From: Prorocentrum cordatum
Lineage: Eukaryota > Sar > Dinophyceae > Prorocentrales > Prorocentraceae
Assembly: GCA_963575745.1 (NCBI GenBank)
Contig: CAUYUJ010017981.1
Location: 153,545 to 217,544, forward strand
Length of the DNA stretch: 64,000 nt
Direction of reading: 5' to 3'
The notes below the pieces were generated by a model. That model was not told the DNA's origin and ran no database searches. It saw only the letters and a program-made list of their open reading frames with translations. Below, in pieces: positions 10,798 to 19,942 of this stretch (positions are counted from its first letter, which is position 1; each line of letters begins with the position of its first letter). The position numbers were made by a program, and so were the translations under genes.

Positions 10798-12115
10798 TTT
10801 CCCGGAAAGGGCTCGAGCCCAAGGTTCTCTTTTAGATGGTTTAACCCCCCGGTTTCGACGGCTGTAGGGCCGGCGAAATTATTCTGCGAGAAATTACGTG
10901 CGGGAGTAGGGCCGGCGAATTAAAATTTGAGGATGTCCCGAGCGAAACGCTTGTTTTACAGACATTGATGAGGATGTCTCGAGCGAAACGCTTGTTTTGT
11001 GTCATAGATTGTCCTCTTCTGGGGACCAGAATTCAGAGGACCTCTCAAGTGAAATGCTTGTTTTCACGTGCCCAGGTCTTGAGGATGTCTCGAGCGAGAC
11101 GCTTGTTTTCCCGCGTGCACGTCGCCCAGGCGGATGCCTAGCATGAGGATTTGTTGAGGATGTCTTGAGCGAAACGCTTGGCACGTCGCCCAGGCGGATG
11201 TCTAGCATGAGGATGTGGTGAGGAAGTCTCCATCGAGACGCCTGTTTGCACGTGTCCAGGTTGCCCAGGCAAATGTCTAGCATGAGGATGTGTTGCGAAT
11301 GTCTTGATCGAAACGCTTGTTTTCACGTGTCCAGGCCGCCCAGGCGAACGTCTAACATGAAGATGTGTTGAGGATGTCTCGAGCGAGACGCTTGGTTTCA
11401 CGTGTCCAGTTCGCCCAGGCGGATGTCTAGCAGGAAGATGTGCTGAGGATGTCTCGAGCGAGACGTTTGCTTTCACGTGTCCAGGTCGCCCAGGCGGATG
11501 TCTTGCACGGGGAGGTGTTGAGAACGTCTCGAGCGAAACGCTTGTTCCCGGAAAGGGCTGAAGCCCAGGGATCTCTTTTAGCCGTTTGCCCCCGGAATCG
11601 ACGGGAAGAGGGCCGGCGGAATTATTCTCCGATAAATTACGTGCGGGAAGAGGTCCGGCGGATTTTATGTTTGAGGATGTCTCGAGCGAAACGCTTGTTT
11701 TTCAGAATTTGTTGAGGATGTCTCGAGCGAAACGCTGGTTTTGCAGAGTTGGGGATGTCTCGAGCGAAACGCTTGTTTTCAGAATTTGTTGAGGATGTCT
11801 CAAGCGAAACGCTGGTTTTGCAGAGCCGACCGCGACTCGGAAAAGCGCCCCGCGTAGGAATTCCGAGGATGTCTCGCGCGTGCCGCGTCCTGCGCGCAGG
11901 AATTTCGAGGATGTCTCGACTAATTCGTTTGTTTTTCGAGGATTTCCGTGACTTTTGAGGATGTCCCGAGCGAAACGGCTGTGTTTCAGAATTGGTTGAG
12001 GATGTCTCGAGCGAAACGCTGGTTTTGCAGAGTTGGGGGATGTCTCGAGCGAAACGATTGTGTTTCAGAAATTGTTGAGCGAAACGCTGGTTTTGCAGAG
12101 TTGGGGTATCTAACA
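10798..12115 (+). repeat. Satellite array with GAGGATGTCTCGAGCGAAAC unit, two blocks
   Basis: The core word GAGGATGTCTCGAGCGAAAC followed by GCTTGTTTT recurs many times, first with about 70-75 bp spacing (a CACGTGTCCAGG-CGCCCAGGCGGATG linker), later with shorter spacers. Each of two blocks begins with the same leader of about 120 bp (10798-10925 and 11548-11665), with CCCGGAAAGGGCT at its start and AAATTACGTGCGGGA near its end. Open frames are products of the repeat. Confidence 0.85.
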
Positions 12116-12309
12116 TGGCGTCGGGCCCAACGCCGAATTACAAGGAAACGCACGGGTGGCCGAAAAGCGCTACCCGAACACATGTCCCAATACAGAAAAG
12201 TGATGGTTTCTTGCTCTGAACAGGGGGTTGCGCTTCGGGGGCCTCTCCAGGGAAGACGTAGCGAGGATGTCTCGAGCGGGAGCGCGAATTCAGCGTATCC
12301 AGGTCACGC

Positions 12310-12500
12310 AGGGGGGTATCTAACATGGCTGTCCCGAGCTGGAACCACGTGTTTTTTCATGCTCAGGCCACCCAGGGAGATCTCTAACATGATTGTCCCG
12401 AGCTGGAACCACGTGTTTTTACGTGTCCAGGCCACCCAGGGGATATCTCTCATGGTTGTCCCGAGCTGGCACCGTGTTTTTATGTGTCCTGGCCACCAAC
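12310..12500 (+). repeat. Diverged sub-family of the preceding satellite
   Basis: Three units of about 65 bp: GTCCCGAGCTGGAACCACGT, then a GTGTTTTT / GTGTCCAGGCCACCCAGGG word. Word order matches the 11-kb array (CTCGAGCG / GTGTCCAGG / CGCCCAGG). Confidence 0.75.
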
Positions 12501-12534
12501 ACGACGCTTGTCCCCAGCACGTTCTGTAGCGCGT

Positions 12535-14260
12535 CCCCTTGGCACGTCCCGCGGCGCGTCCCCGTGGCACGTCCCCTGGCACGTCGCCTGGCGCGTCCCT
12601 TGGAACGTTACGCGGCGCGTCTTCCTGGCATGTTTCCTTGTCAATTAGCTCTGGGGCAGCTACTACGTGGACTATGTGCTCAGGCAGCTCGAGTTTAAGA
12701 TCCAGATCAGTTCGGTCAGGACTCGGATGCAAAAGAGGACTCGATCCACGAGGCTATAGAGCACAATCGTGGCATGGCACATCGCAGTTCAGCACGGCGC
12801 AGCACAGCACAGCCTTCGGCACGGCACATCAAGATCGGAACACACACTCAGCATTGCAACCTGGCACGTTCTTTGGCACGTTCCGTGGCGCGTCCTGTGG
12901 CGAGTCCCCCCGGCACGTCGCGCGGCGCGTCCCCTGGCACGTCCCGTGGCACGTCCATTGGCACGTTCCGTAGCGCGTCCTCTTCGCACGTCCCGCGGTG
13001 CGTCCCCATGGTACATTCCCTGGCACGTCGGCTGGCGCGTCCCTCGGAACTTTTGGCGGCGCGTCTTCTTAGCATGCCCCCCCGTGAAAGAGGTCTTGGG
13101 CAGCTACTATGTGCTCAGGCAGCTCGAGCTTAAGATCGAGACCAGTTCGGTCAGGACTCGGATGCAAAGGAGGACTCGATCCACGAGGCTATAGAGCACA
13201 ATCGTGGCATGGCACCTCGCAGTTCAGCACGGCGCAGCACAGCACAGCCTTCGGCACGGTACAGCAAGATCGATACACTCACTCAGCATTGCAACCTGGC
13301 ACGTTCTTTGGCACGTTCCGTGGCGCGTCCTGTGGCGAGTCCCCCCGGCACGTCGCGCGGCGCGTCCCCTGGCACGTCCCGTGGCACGTCCATTGGCACG
13401 TTCCGTAGCGCGTCCCCTTGGCACGTCCCGCGGCGCGTCCCCGTGGCACGTCCCCTGGCACGTCGCCTGGCGCGTCGCTCCGAACTTCTGGCGGCGCGTC
13501 TTCTTAGCATGCCCCCCCCCGTGAATTAGCTCTTGGGCAGCTACTATGTGCTCAGGCAGCTCGAGCTTAAGATCGAGACCAATTCGGTCAGGACTCGGAT
13601 GCAAAGGAGGACTCGATCCACAACGCTATAGAGCACAATCGTCACGTGGCACATCGCAATTCAGCACGGCGTAGCACAGCACTGCCTTCGGCACGGTACA
13701 TCAAGATCGATACATTCAGCATTGCAACTTGGCAAGTTCTTTGGCACGTTCCGTGGCGTGTCCTGTGGCGAGTCCCCCTGGCACGTCGCGCGGCGCGTCC
13801 CCTGGCACGTCCCGTGGCACGTCCATTGGTACGTTCCGTAGCGCGTCCCCTTGGCACGTCCCGCGGCGCGTCCCCGTGGCACATCCCCTGGCACCTCGCT
13901 TGGTGCGTACCTTGGCACGTCCCGTGGCACGTCCATTGGCACGTTCCGTAGCGCGTCCCCTTGGCACGTCCCGCGGTGCGTCCCCATGGCACGTCCCCTG
14001 GCACGTCGCCTGACGCGTCCCTTGGAACTTTCGGCGGCGCGTCTTCCTAGCATGCCCCCCCGTGAATTAGCTCTTGGGCAGCTACTATGTGCTCAGGCAG
14101 CTCGAGCTTAAGATCCAGATCAGTTCGGTCAGGACTCGGATGCAAAGGAGGATTCGATCCACAACGCTACAAAGCACAATCGTCACGTGGCACATCGCAA
14201 TTCAGCACGGCGCAGCACAGCACAGCCCCCGGCACGGTACATCAAGACCGAGTCACTAAG
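12535..14260 (+). repeat. Higher-order repeat: GGCACGTCCC sub-repeats inside ~435-bp units
   Basis: Sub-repeats of about 10 bp (GGCACGTCCC, GGCGCGTCCC, GGCACGTTCC) fill part of a larger unit that also carries a unique segment beginning ATCGTGGCATGGCAC and containing a GGACTCGGATGCAAA word. The unique segment recurs near 12768, 13203, 13638 and about 14178, so the first two periods are 435 bp and the third is longer because it holds extra sub-repeats. Confidence 0.85.
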
Positions 14261-14399
14261 CATTGCATTTGCCCGTCGCCCAATCAAGTGTCTTTGAAAC
14301 GTTGCCAAGTCTTACGTTTCTATATTCCTTTCCAGGTTCGTGGGTCGATCATGTTTCTAAACCCCTCACGAGGATCGTGGCCTCCGAGGGGGGTGCACT

Positions 14400-14560
14400 C
14401 GACTACCCCGCCCCAAGAGGCCCCCAAGAGCCCCCCAAGAGGCCCAAGTGGGCCCTAAGACGCCGCCAAGGAGCCCCAAGAGACCCCCAAGAGGCCCCCA
14501 AGAGGCCCCTAGGAGGCCCCAAAGAGGCCCCCAAGAGGTTTCAAAGAGGCCCCATAGAGC
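14400..14560 (+). repeat. CCAAGAGGCCCC degenerate tandem repeat
   Basis: CCAAGAGGCCC words at about 12-15 bp spacing. First plus-strand array of this widespread repeat in the window. Confidence 0.85.
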
Positions 14561-14567
14561 GCTCGAG

Positions 14568-14706
14568 GGCCGGCGGAATGAGCGAAGCGATTAAATTCGC
14601 CGGCCCAACGGGCCAGAGGCGTGCTAAGACCTCCGGTGACTGCTTTACAATATTCTTCTTCGCGCGCGCGGGGCGGCCCCTGGGGGTCTCCCCACGAAAA
14701 GTACCC
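14568..14706 (+). repeat. Stem-loop repeat plus dispersed family C, copy 2
   Basis: 14568-14595 is identical to 19331-19358 over 28 bp (GGCCGGCGGAATGAGCGAAG, then CGATTAAA). Together with ATTCGCCGGC just after, it can fold as a stem (GCCGGCG/CGCCGGC). The rest matches 10636-10755. Confidence 0.75.
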
Positions 14707-14761
14707 CGGCAGGGTCCCGGGAGACTCCCGGGAGGGTCCCGGGAGGTTCCCGTCAAAGATG

Positions 14762-14938
14762 TTTTCCCTCCTGGGTGCCGCCCTCGAGGTCCTCCAGAGA
14801 GCCTCCAGACGCCCCAAAACGCCCCCAAGATGCTACAAGAGGGCTCCGAGATGCCACAAGATCGCTCCAAGACGCTCCATATGGCCCCCAAACGCCCCAG
14901 GAGGCCTCCCAGAGCACTCCCAAGAGGGCCCCAATAGG
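14762..14938 (+). repeat. CCAAGA-type degenerate repeat
   Basis: GCCCCAAGAnGC and CCAAGACGCTCC words immediately upstream of the RT ORF; a TAG at 14935 closes the frame of that ORF. Confidence 0.75.
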
Positions 14939-14940
14939 CA

Positions 14941-17601
14941 AAATTAATTGCTTTTCCTTGGGTTTTGGGGCGCCGGCTGGAGGGAGAGCGCGCTTCGCTT
15001 TGGGAAGAGACCGCGGACCGACGAGCCACTGCAAAACCCTCCCGCGCAGCCCAGAGAGCGCAGCGCTGCCTGGAACTCTCGGCGGACGCGCAGTACTCCA
15101 AGAGCTGCTCGGCGCTCACCAGCGAGCCTCCAGCGGAGGTCACCGCAGCAGTGCTGGAGCAGATGCGTCTGAAGCACCCGCGCAGCCAGCGACCAGTGGA
15201 CGCCGCCAGCCTCCCCGCTGTCAGCGCAGCGGCGGCTCCGCAGCTTGACGCCGCCACGCTCGAGCGCGAGGTGCGGGCCTTCCCTCGGGGCTCCGCTCCA
15301 GGCCCCTCTGGCCTGCGGCCACAACACCTCAAGGACGCGCTGCAGACGGCGGCCCACCGCGACGAGGTGCTGCAGCAGCTGCTCGGCCTCGCCAACCTCC
15401 TCGCGAAGGGTCTAGCCCCCCCCGGCGTGGCGGAGTACCTGGCTGGCGCCTCGCTGGTGGCCCTGCCCAAGAAGGACGGCGGCCTTCGACCAGTGGCGGT
15501 GGGGGAAACCGTGCGGCGCCTGGTGGCGAAGTGCCTCTGCAGCCAGGTGTCTGACGCCGCCCGCGACCGCCTCGCCCCCCTGCAGGTTGGCGTCGCCCTC
15601 CCGGGCGGCTGCGAGGCCGCGGTTCACGTGTCCCGACAGTGGTTCGCACGCCACGCTGGCAGCAGGCAGAAGGTGTTCGTTAAGCTAGACCTGAGCAACG
15701 CTTTCAACGCCCTCGACCGCCAAGCCCTCCTGCAAGCAGTGCACGAGGAGCTGCCCGCGCTAGCGCCCTGGGCTTCCTGGTGCTACCGGGCCCCCTCCCT
15801 GCTCTGGCTCGGCCGGCACTCGATCTGCTCGGAATGCGGCGTGCAGCAGGGAGACCCACTGGGGCCGCTGCTCTTCTCCTTGGCGCTGCAGCGCGCTGCT
15901 GAGAGGGCCCTCCGCCAGCCCGCCCCCGCGGCCGCGGGCGCCCTGGACCTGACTTTCTTTTTTCTCGACGACGGCACCCTGGCGGGCGACTGGCAGGCGG
16001 TGGCGCGCCTGCTCCACCTGCTGGTGGGAGAGTTGGCGGCCGTGGGACTCCGCTTAAGCACGGGGCCCGGGAAATGCGAGGTGGTCCCCACTGGCGGCGA
16101 CGACAGCGAAGTGAATCTGCAGGATTTCCCCCCGGGCTTCCGCCTGCGCACGGACGGCTGCTTCGAACTCCTGGGCGCGCCAGTCGGCAGCGACGCCTTC
16201 TGCCTCGATCACACGCGGCAGCGAGTCGGCAAGGCCACCGAGCTCCTCGAGGCACTCGGCGCCCTCGAGCACGCCCAGGTTGCGCTCCACCTGCTGCGGC
16301 AATGCGCCGGCTTCTGCAGACTCAGCTACTCGGCGCGGGTTGTCCCGCCCAACGTGCACACGGAAGCGCTCGTCGCGCTTGACAACGCAGTGCGCGCCAG
16401 CCTCGAGCAGCTGAGCAGCAGCTCCCCCACGGACGACTCCTGGGCGCAGGCGCAGCTCGCCCTCAAGGCAGGCGGCCTGGGGCTGCGCTCAGCGGAGCGC
16501 CACGCGCCCGCCGCCTACCTGGCCTCCCGCGCGGCCTGCTCTGCGCTCTGCCAGCAGCTCTGGGCGGGCTACTCCAACGACGACACTGGCGCCGACGACG
16601 CCCTGGGCGCTGCCGCGGCGGCCTACAACGCCCGGCTACCACAGGCAGACAGGATTGCCTTCGACGCCAGCCAGCACGGTGACCAGCGGGGGCTCTCTGA
16701 CAGGCTGGACAAGGCCGCCAAGGCCGAACTCTGGGAGCGCGCTTGCCCCGCCACCAGGGCCCACCTCTCGCTGGTTAGCGCCCCCGGCGCCAGCGGCTGG
16801 CTGCAGGCGCGGCCCTGCGCTGAGGTCGGCACGGAGTTCCCGCACAGCTTGATGCAGATCGCTCTGCAGAGGCGCCTGCGGGTGCAGCTGGCGGACGCCG
16901 AGACCTTCTGCCCGGCCTGCGACGGCATCCTCGACGTCTACGGCGACCACGCGCTGGTCTGCCCTTGCCGAGGGGACCGGGTCAAGCGGCACAACGCCCT
17001 ACGAGACCAGGCTTTCTTCGCCGCGCAGGCCGCGGGGTTCCCGGGCTCCGAGCTCGAGCGGCCCGGCCTGCTGCAGCCTCGCGCGAGGGGCGAGGGCCCG
17101 CCGGGGACGGAGGAGAACGGCGGCGAGCTCGACGACGGCGGCCGGCGCCCGGCGGATGTGTATATTCCCCGTTGGCGTAACGGCGCCCCGGCCGCCCTTG
17201 ACTTCGCGGTCACTTCGGGGCTGCGGGGCGACTTGCTCGCCGCCTCGGCTGCCGCGCCCGGCGCCGCGGCCGAGCGGTACGAGGAGCAAAAACGCCTCTT
17301 CCTCGACACCGAGCGCAGCTGCGCCGCCGCCGGGATCACCTTCATTCCCATGGTGGTCGAGGCGCACGGCGGCGGCTGGGGCAGGGAGGCGCGACGCGCC
17401 CTGGCCGTCCTGGCCAAGCGCGCGGCGGACGCCACGGGGGACGACCCCTCGCAGGTGGCGGCGGAGCACGCCCAGCGACTCTCGCATCTCCTCCAGAAGG
17501 AGAATGCGCGGGCCGTGCTCCGCAGGCTGCAGGCGCCGGTCGGGGCGCCCGCGGCCAGGCTGGCGGCGGCCACGGCGGCTAGCGCGGCCGACGCCGCCTG
17601 A
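14941..17601 (+). CDS. Non-LTR retrotransposon reverse transcriptase with C-terminal restriction-like endonuclease
   Basis: The frame is open from just after the TAG at 14935 to a TGA at 17599-17601, about 886 codons. There is no ATG near the 5' end (the first in-frame ATG is in EQMRLKHP, around 15160), so the copy is probably 5'-truncated or fed by upstream sequence. Visible order: APGPSGLRPQH (early RT motif), motif A VKLDLSNAFNALDR, motif B QQGDPLGPLLFSL, and motif C FLDDG (15961-15975) in place of the usual YADD. Then follow thumb, a CPACDG...DHALVC zinc-knuckle-like segment (about 16912-16970) with KRHNALRDQ, and RPADVY...ALDFAVTS (about 17146-17210), a pattern typical of PD-(D/E)XK endonucleases of R2-type elements. 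The long uninterrupted frame suggests recent insertion. Terminal repeats were not found. Confidence 0.85.
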   Translation, partial: KLIAFPWVLGRRLEGERASLWEETADRRATAKPSRAAQRAQRCLELSADAQYSKSCSALTSEPPAEVTAAVLEQMRLKHPRSQRPVDAASLPAVSAAAAPQLDAATLEREVRAFPRGSAPGPSGLRPQHLKDALQTAAHRDEVLQQLLGLANLLAKGLAPPGVAEYLAGASLVALPKKDGGLRPVAVGETVRRLVAKCLCSQVSDAARDRLAPLQVGVALPGGCEAAVHVSRQWFARHAGSRQKVFVKLDLSNAFNALDRQALLQAVHEELPALAPWASWCYRAPSLLWLGRHSICSECGVQQGDPLGPLLFSLALQRAAERALRQPAPAAAGALDLTFFFLDDGTLAGDWQAVARLLHLLVGELAAVGLRLSTGPGKCEVVPTGGDDSEVNLQDFPPGFRLRTDGCFELLGAPVGSDAFCLDHTRQRVGKATELLEALGALEHAQVALHLLRQCAGFCRLSYSARVVPPNVHTEALVALDNAVRASLEQLSSSSPTDDSWAQAQLALKAGGLGLRSAERHAPAAYLASRAACSALCQQLWAGYSNDDTGADDALGAAAAAYNARLPQADRIAFDASQHGDQRGLSDRLDKAAKAELWERACPATRAHLSLVSAPGASGWLQARPCAEVGTEFPHSLMQIALQRRLRVQLADAETFCPACDGILDVYGDHALVCPCRGDRVKRHNALRDQAFFAAQAAGFPGSELERPGLLQPRARGEGPPGTEENGGELDDGGRRPADVYIPRWRNGAPAALDFAVTSGLRGDLLAASAAAPGAAAERYEEQKRLFLDTERSCAAAGITFIPMVVEAHGGGWGREARRALAVLAKRAADATGDDPSQVAAEHAQRLSHLLQKENARAVLRRLQAPVGAPAARLAAATAASAADAA

Positions 17602-18110
17602 ACCGCCGCCCTCCCCTGACCACGACCACTCCCTCCACTGACCACGACCACCGCCCCCGACGCCCTGCCCCGACGACCCCCCCTGGCCTTGGCCACGACG
17701 ACGACCACCTCCGTCCGCCCCCTGCTTGCTCTGCACTGCCTCTGCTGCTTCCCTCCCTCCTTCTGGTCAGCGTCTGTTCGGTGTGTTTTTCCTCTTGCCC
17801 CTCGTCTTCCTCCTCCTCCTCCTCCTCCTCCTCCTCCTCCTCCTCCTCCTCGGGGCTTGGCACCGCCGCCGCCCGTCGGCCAGCCCCGCAACAGGGCGAT
17901 GGCGGCCTCTGCCTCAGGCGAAGAAGCCCGACGGCAACCGTCGCCTTTGGGTGCGGAGCCCGCCAGGCCGCGCGGCCAGCATAGGGCCCTCCAGCAAGGC
18001 GACCACTTGGGGCGCCGCGCCAAGGAACGTAGACGGTCTCTATGTATATTAGATGCACATAATTGTTCTCCTCATGGCTGCGTCCGAACCCAAAGCTCGA
18101 CGTCGTGATG
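17602..18110 (+). other. Region after RT ORF (possible 3' UTR) with CTC tract
   Basis: Starts with GACCACGACCACTCC-type repeats; a (CTC)n tract lies at 17808-17851. No further coding. Confidence 0.5.
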
Positions 18111-18239
18111 TTGTTTGGTGCTGGCGGCTTTTGCTCGACTTGTCGGCTCCCCGTCGCCGCTTCTGGGGGACCAGGGCGCCCTGGGACGAAGAGCCGGTTT
18201 TGGTGAGATTTTGGTATTCCCACCCTTTCCGCTTTCCAA

Positions 18240-18960
18240 CGCCCGACGACGGCCCAAGAGGCCCCCAAGACCGCTTCAAGAGTGCCCAAGAGCCCAGGGC
18301 CTTACGACGAGCCAAGATGGCCCCAAAACGGCCCCAGAGGGCCCCAAGACGGCCCAAGAGGGCCCCAAGAACGCCCCAAGAGCGGCCCCAGGGGGGGAAC
18401 ACGACACAACATGTCCAGCCCTCGGACCTAAGAAGCCCCCAGGAGGACCCCAGAGGCTCCTGAGAGGTCCCAAGAGGCCCCCCAGAAGCCCTCAGGAGAC
18501 CCCCAAAATGCCACCCCCCAGCACGCAAGCAAGCGAAACAACATGTCCAGCCGTCGCCCCTACGAAGCCCCCAGGAGAACCCCAGAGGCCCCTGAGAGGT
18601 CCCAGGAGGCACCCCAGAAGCCTTCACGAGAGCCCCCAAATGCCACCCCCCAGCACGCAAGCAAGCAAAACAACATGTCCAGCCGTCGGCCCCAAGAAGC
18701 CCCCAAGAGGAGCCATGAGGCCCCTAAGAGGTCCCAAGAGACCCCCCAGAAGCCCTCAGGAGACCCCCCCCTCCAGCACGCAAGCAAGCGCTAGCGATGT
18801 GCTACAAGATCGGCCCGAGAGGCTTCCAAGAGGGGCCCAAGACTCCCCAACAGCGCCCCAAGACTGCCCCAAGAAGCCCCCAAATGCCCACAACGAAGCC
18901 CCCAGGGCCCCCTCCACCTCCTGCTGCCCTTCCTCCTCCTCCTTTTCCCTCCCACGGCGA
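18240..18960 (+). repeat. CCAAGA-type repeat containing three 132-bp tandem units
   Basis: From 18411, 18543 and 18675 the sequence restarts with ATGTCCAGCC and ends each time with CAGCACGCAAGCAAGC. The units are full of CCCCAAGAGGCC / CCCAGAAGCCC words. Confidence 0.85.
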
Positions 18961-19942
18961 CGTGCCAGAACTGTCGCAGCAGATACACTCTGTGCTCATC
19001 GCCAACATCCTTTGACGCAGCCCGGAGAAAACAACCAATCCGACACACGCATCCCCCCCCTCTCCTGACCCACACACACCCCCACACACACACATCCGGG
19101 AACAATGCAGAAGGAACGAGAAAACAGGACGAAGAGGAGAAACAGAAAACTGTTCATTGCCGCCCGCGTCCGCAACGACAGAGGACATCAGCACTACACG
19201 AGAATCAACGTTCCCATTCAACGCCTGCCACCGTCCGACACGACAAAAGCGGCACAACCTGAGTCCCCCGCCCCCTGCAGTTCCGCACTGCCGACGGCCA
19301 CTCGGCCAGTCAACGGCGGTGCGCGATATGGGCCGGCGGAATGAGCGAAGCGATTAAATAACATTGAATAGGAAAACATCCACATGTACATCTCACGATG
19401 ACCACGGTAAGTCTACCATGTCCGTGGCCTGCTTGGGCATCAGTCTGACACACAATATGCCCTTGGCGCTGAACTCCCCGAGCAGCCAGACACCTGTCCA
19501 GACACCTCCCCCTTCCCCCAAGCCCGATCTGCGCGACCGCGGTGGGGGCGAAGCCCGCGAGGGAGGCCGCTCAGACGCCCGTGAGCTCTGCTCGGGCGGA
19601 GCTTCCCCTCGCAAGGATTCGGCCCTGCCTGCGCATGCCGCCAGATCGCCTCGTGCAATGGCCCAGCACGCCGCCGGTGCATCCAACGAATTTTGTACCG
19701 CCTGCCCGGAGCGGCAGAGGCGCGGCGCCACACCCCCCCCGAACTGATCGACGGGGGCGCCCGCCGCCACTTGCGGCCCGCCAGGTCGCATCCTCCACCC
19801 CCACCTCCACCACCTCCCCCCTGATCTGATCTACCTCCCAAACATCCGCCCAAACACCCCCCCAATCCCCCCGCCCACGTCAAGCACCGGATCCGGCGCG
19901 CATCGCGTGCCAACGTGTGTGGGGGGGGGCACCAGTCTGGGC
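18961..19942. other. Intergenic; 28-bp shared repeat at 19331-19358
   Basis: Includes CACACA at 19072-19095 and C-rich runs near 19500-19530 and 19790-19890. The 28-bp word at 19331-19358 duplicates 14568-14595. Nothing coding recognised; it lies downstream of the minus-strand fusion gene. Confidence 0.5.
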
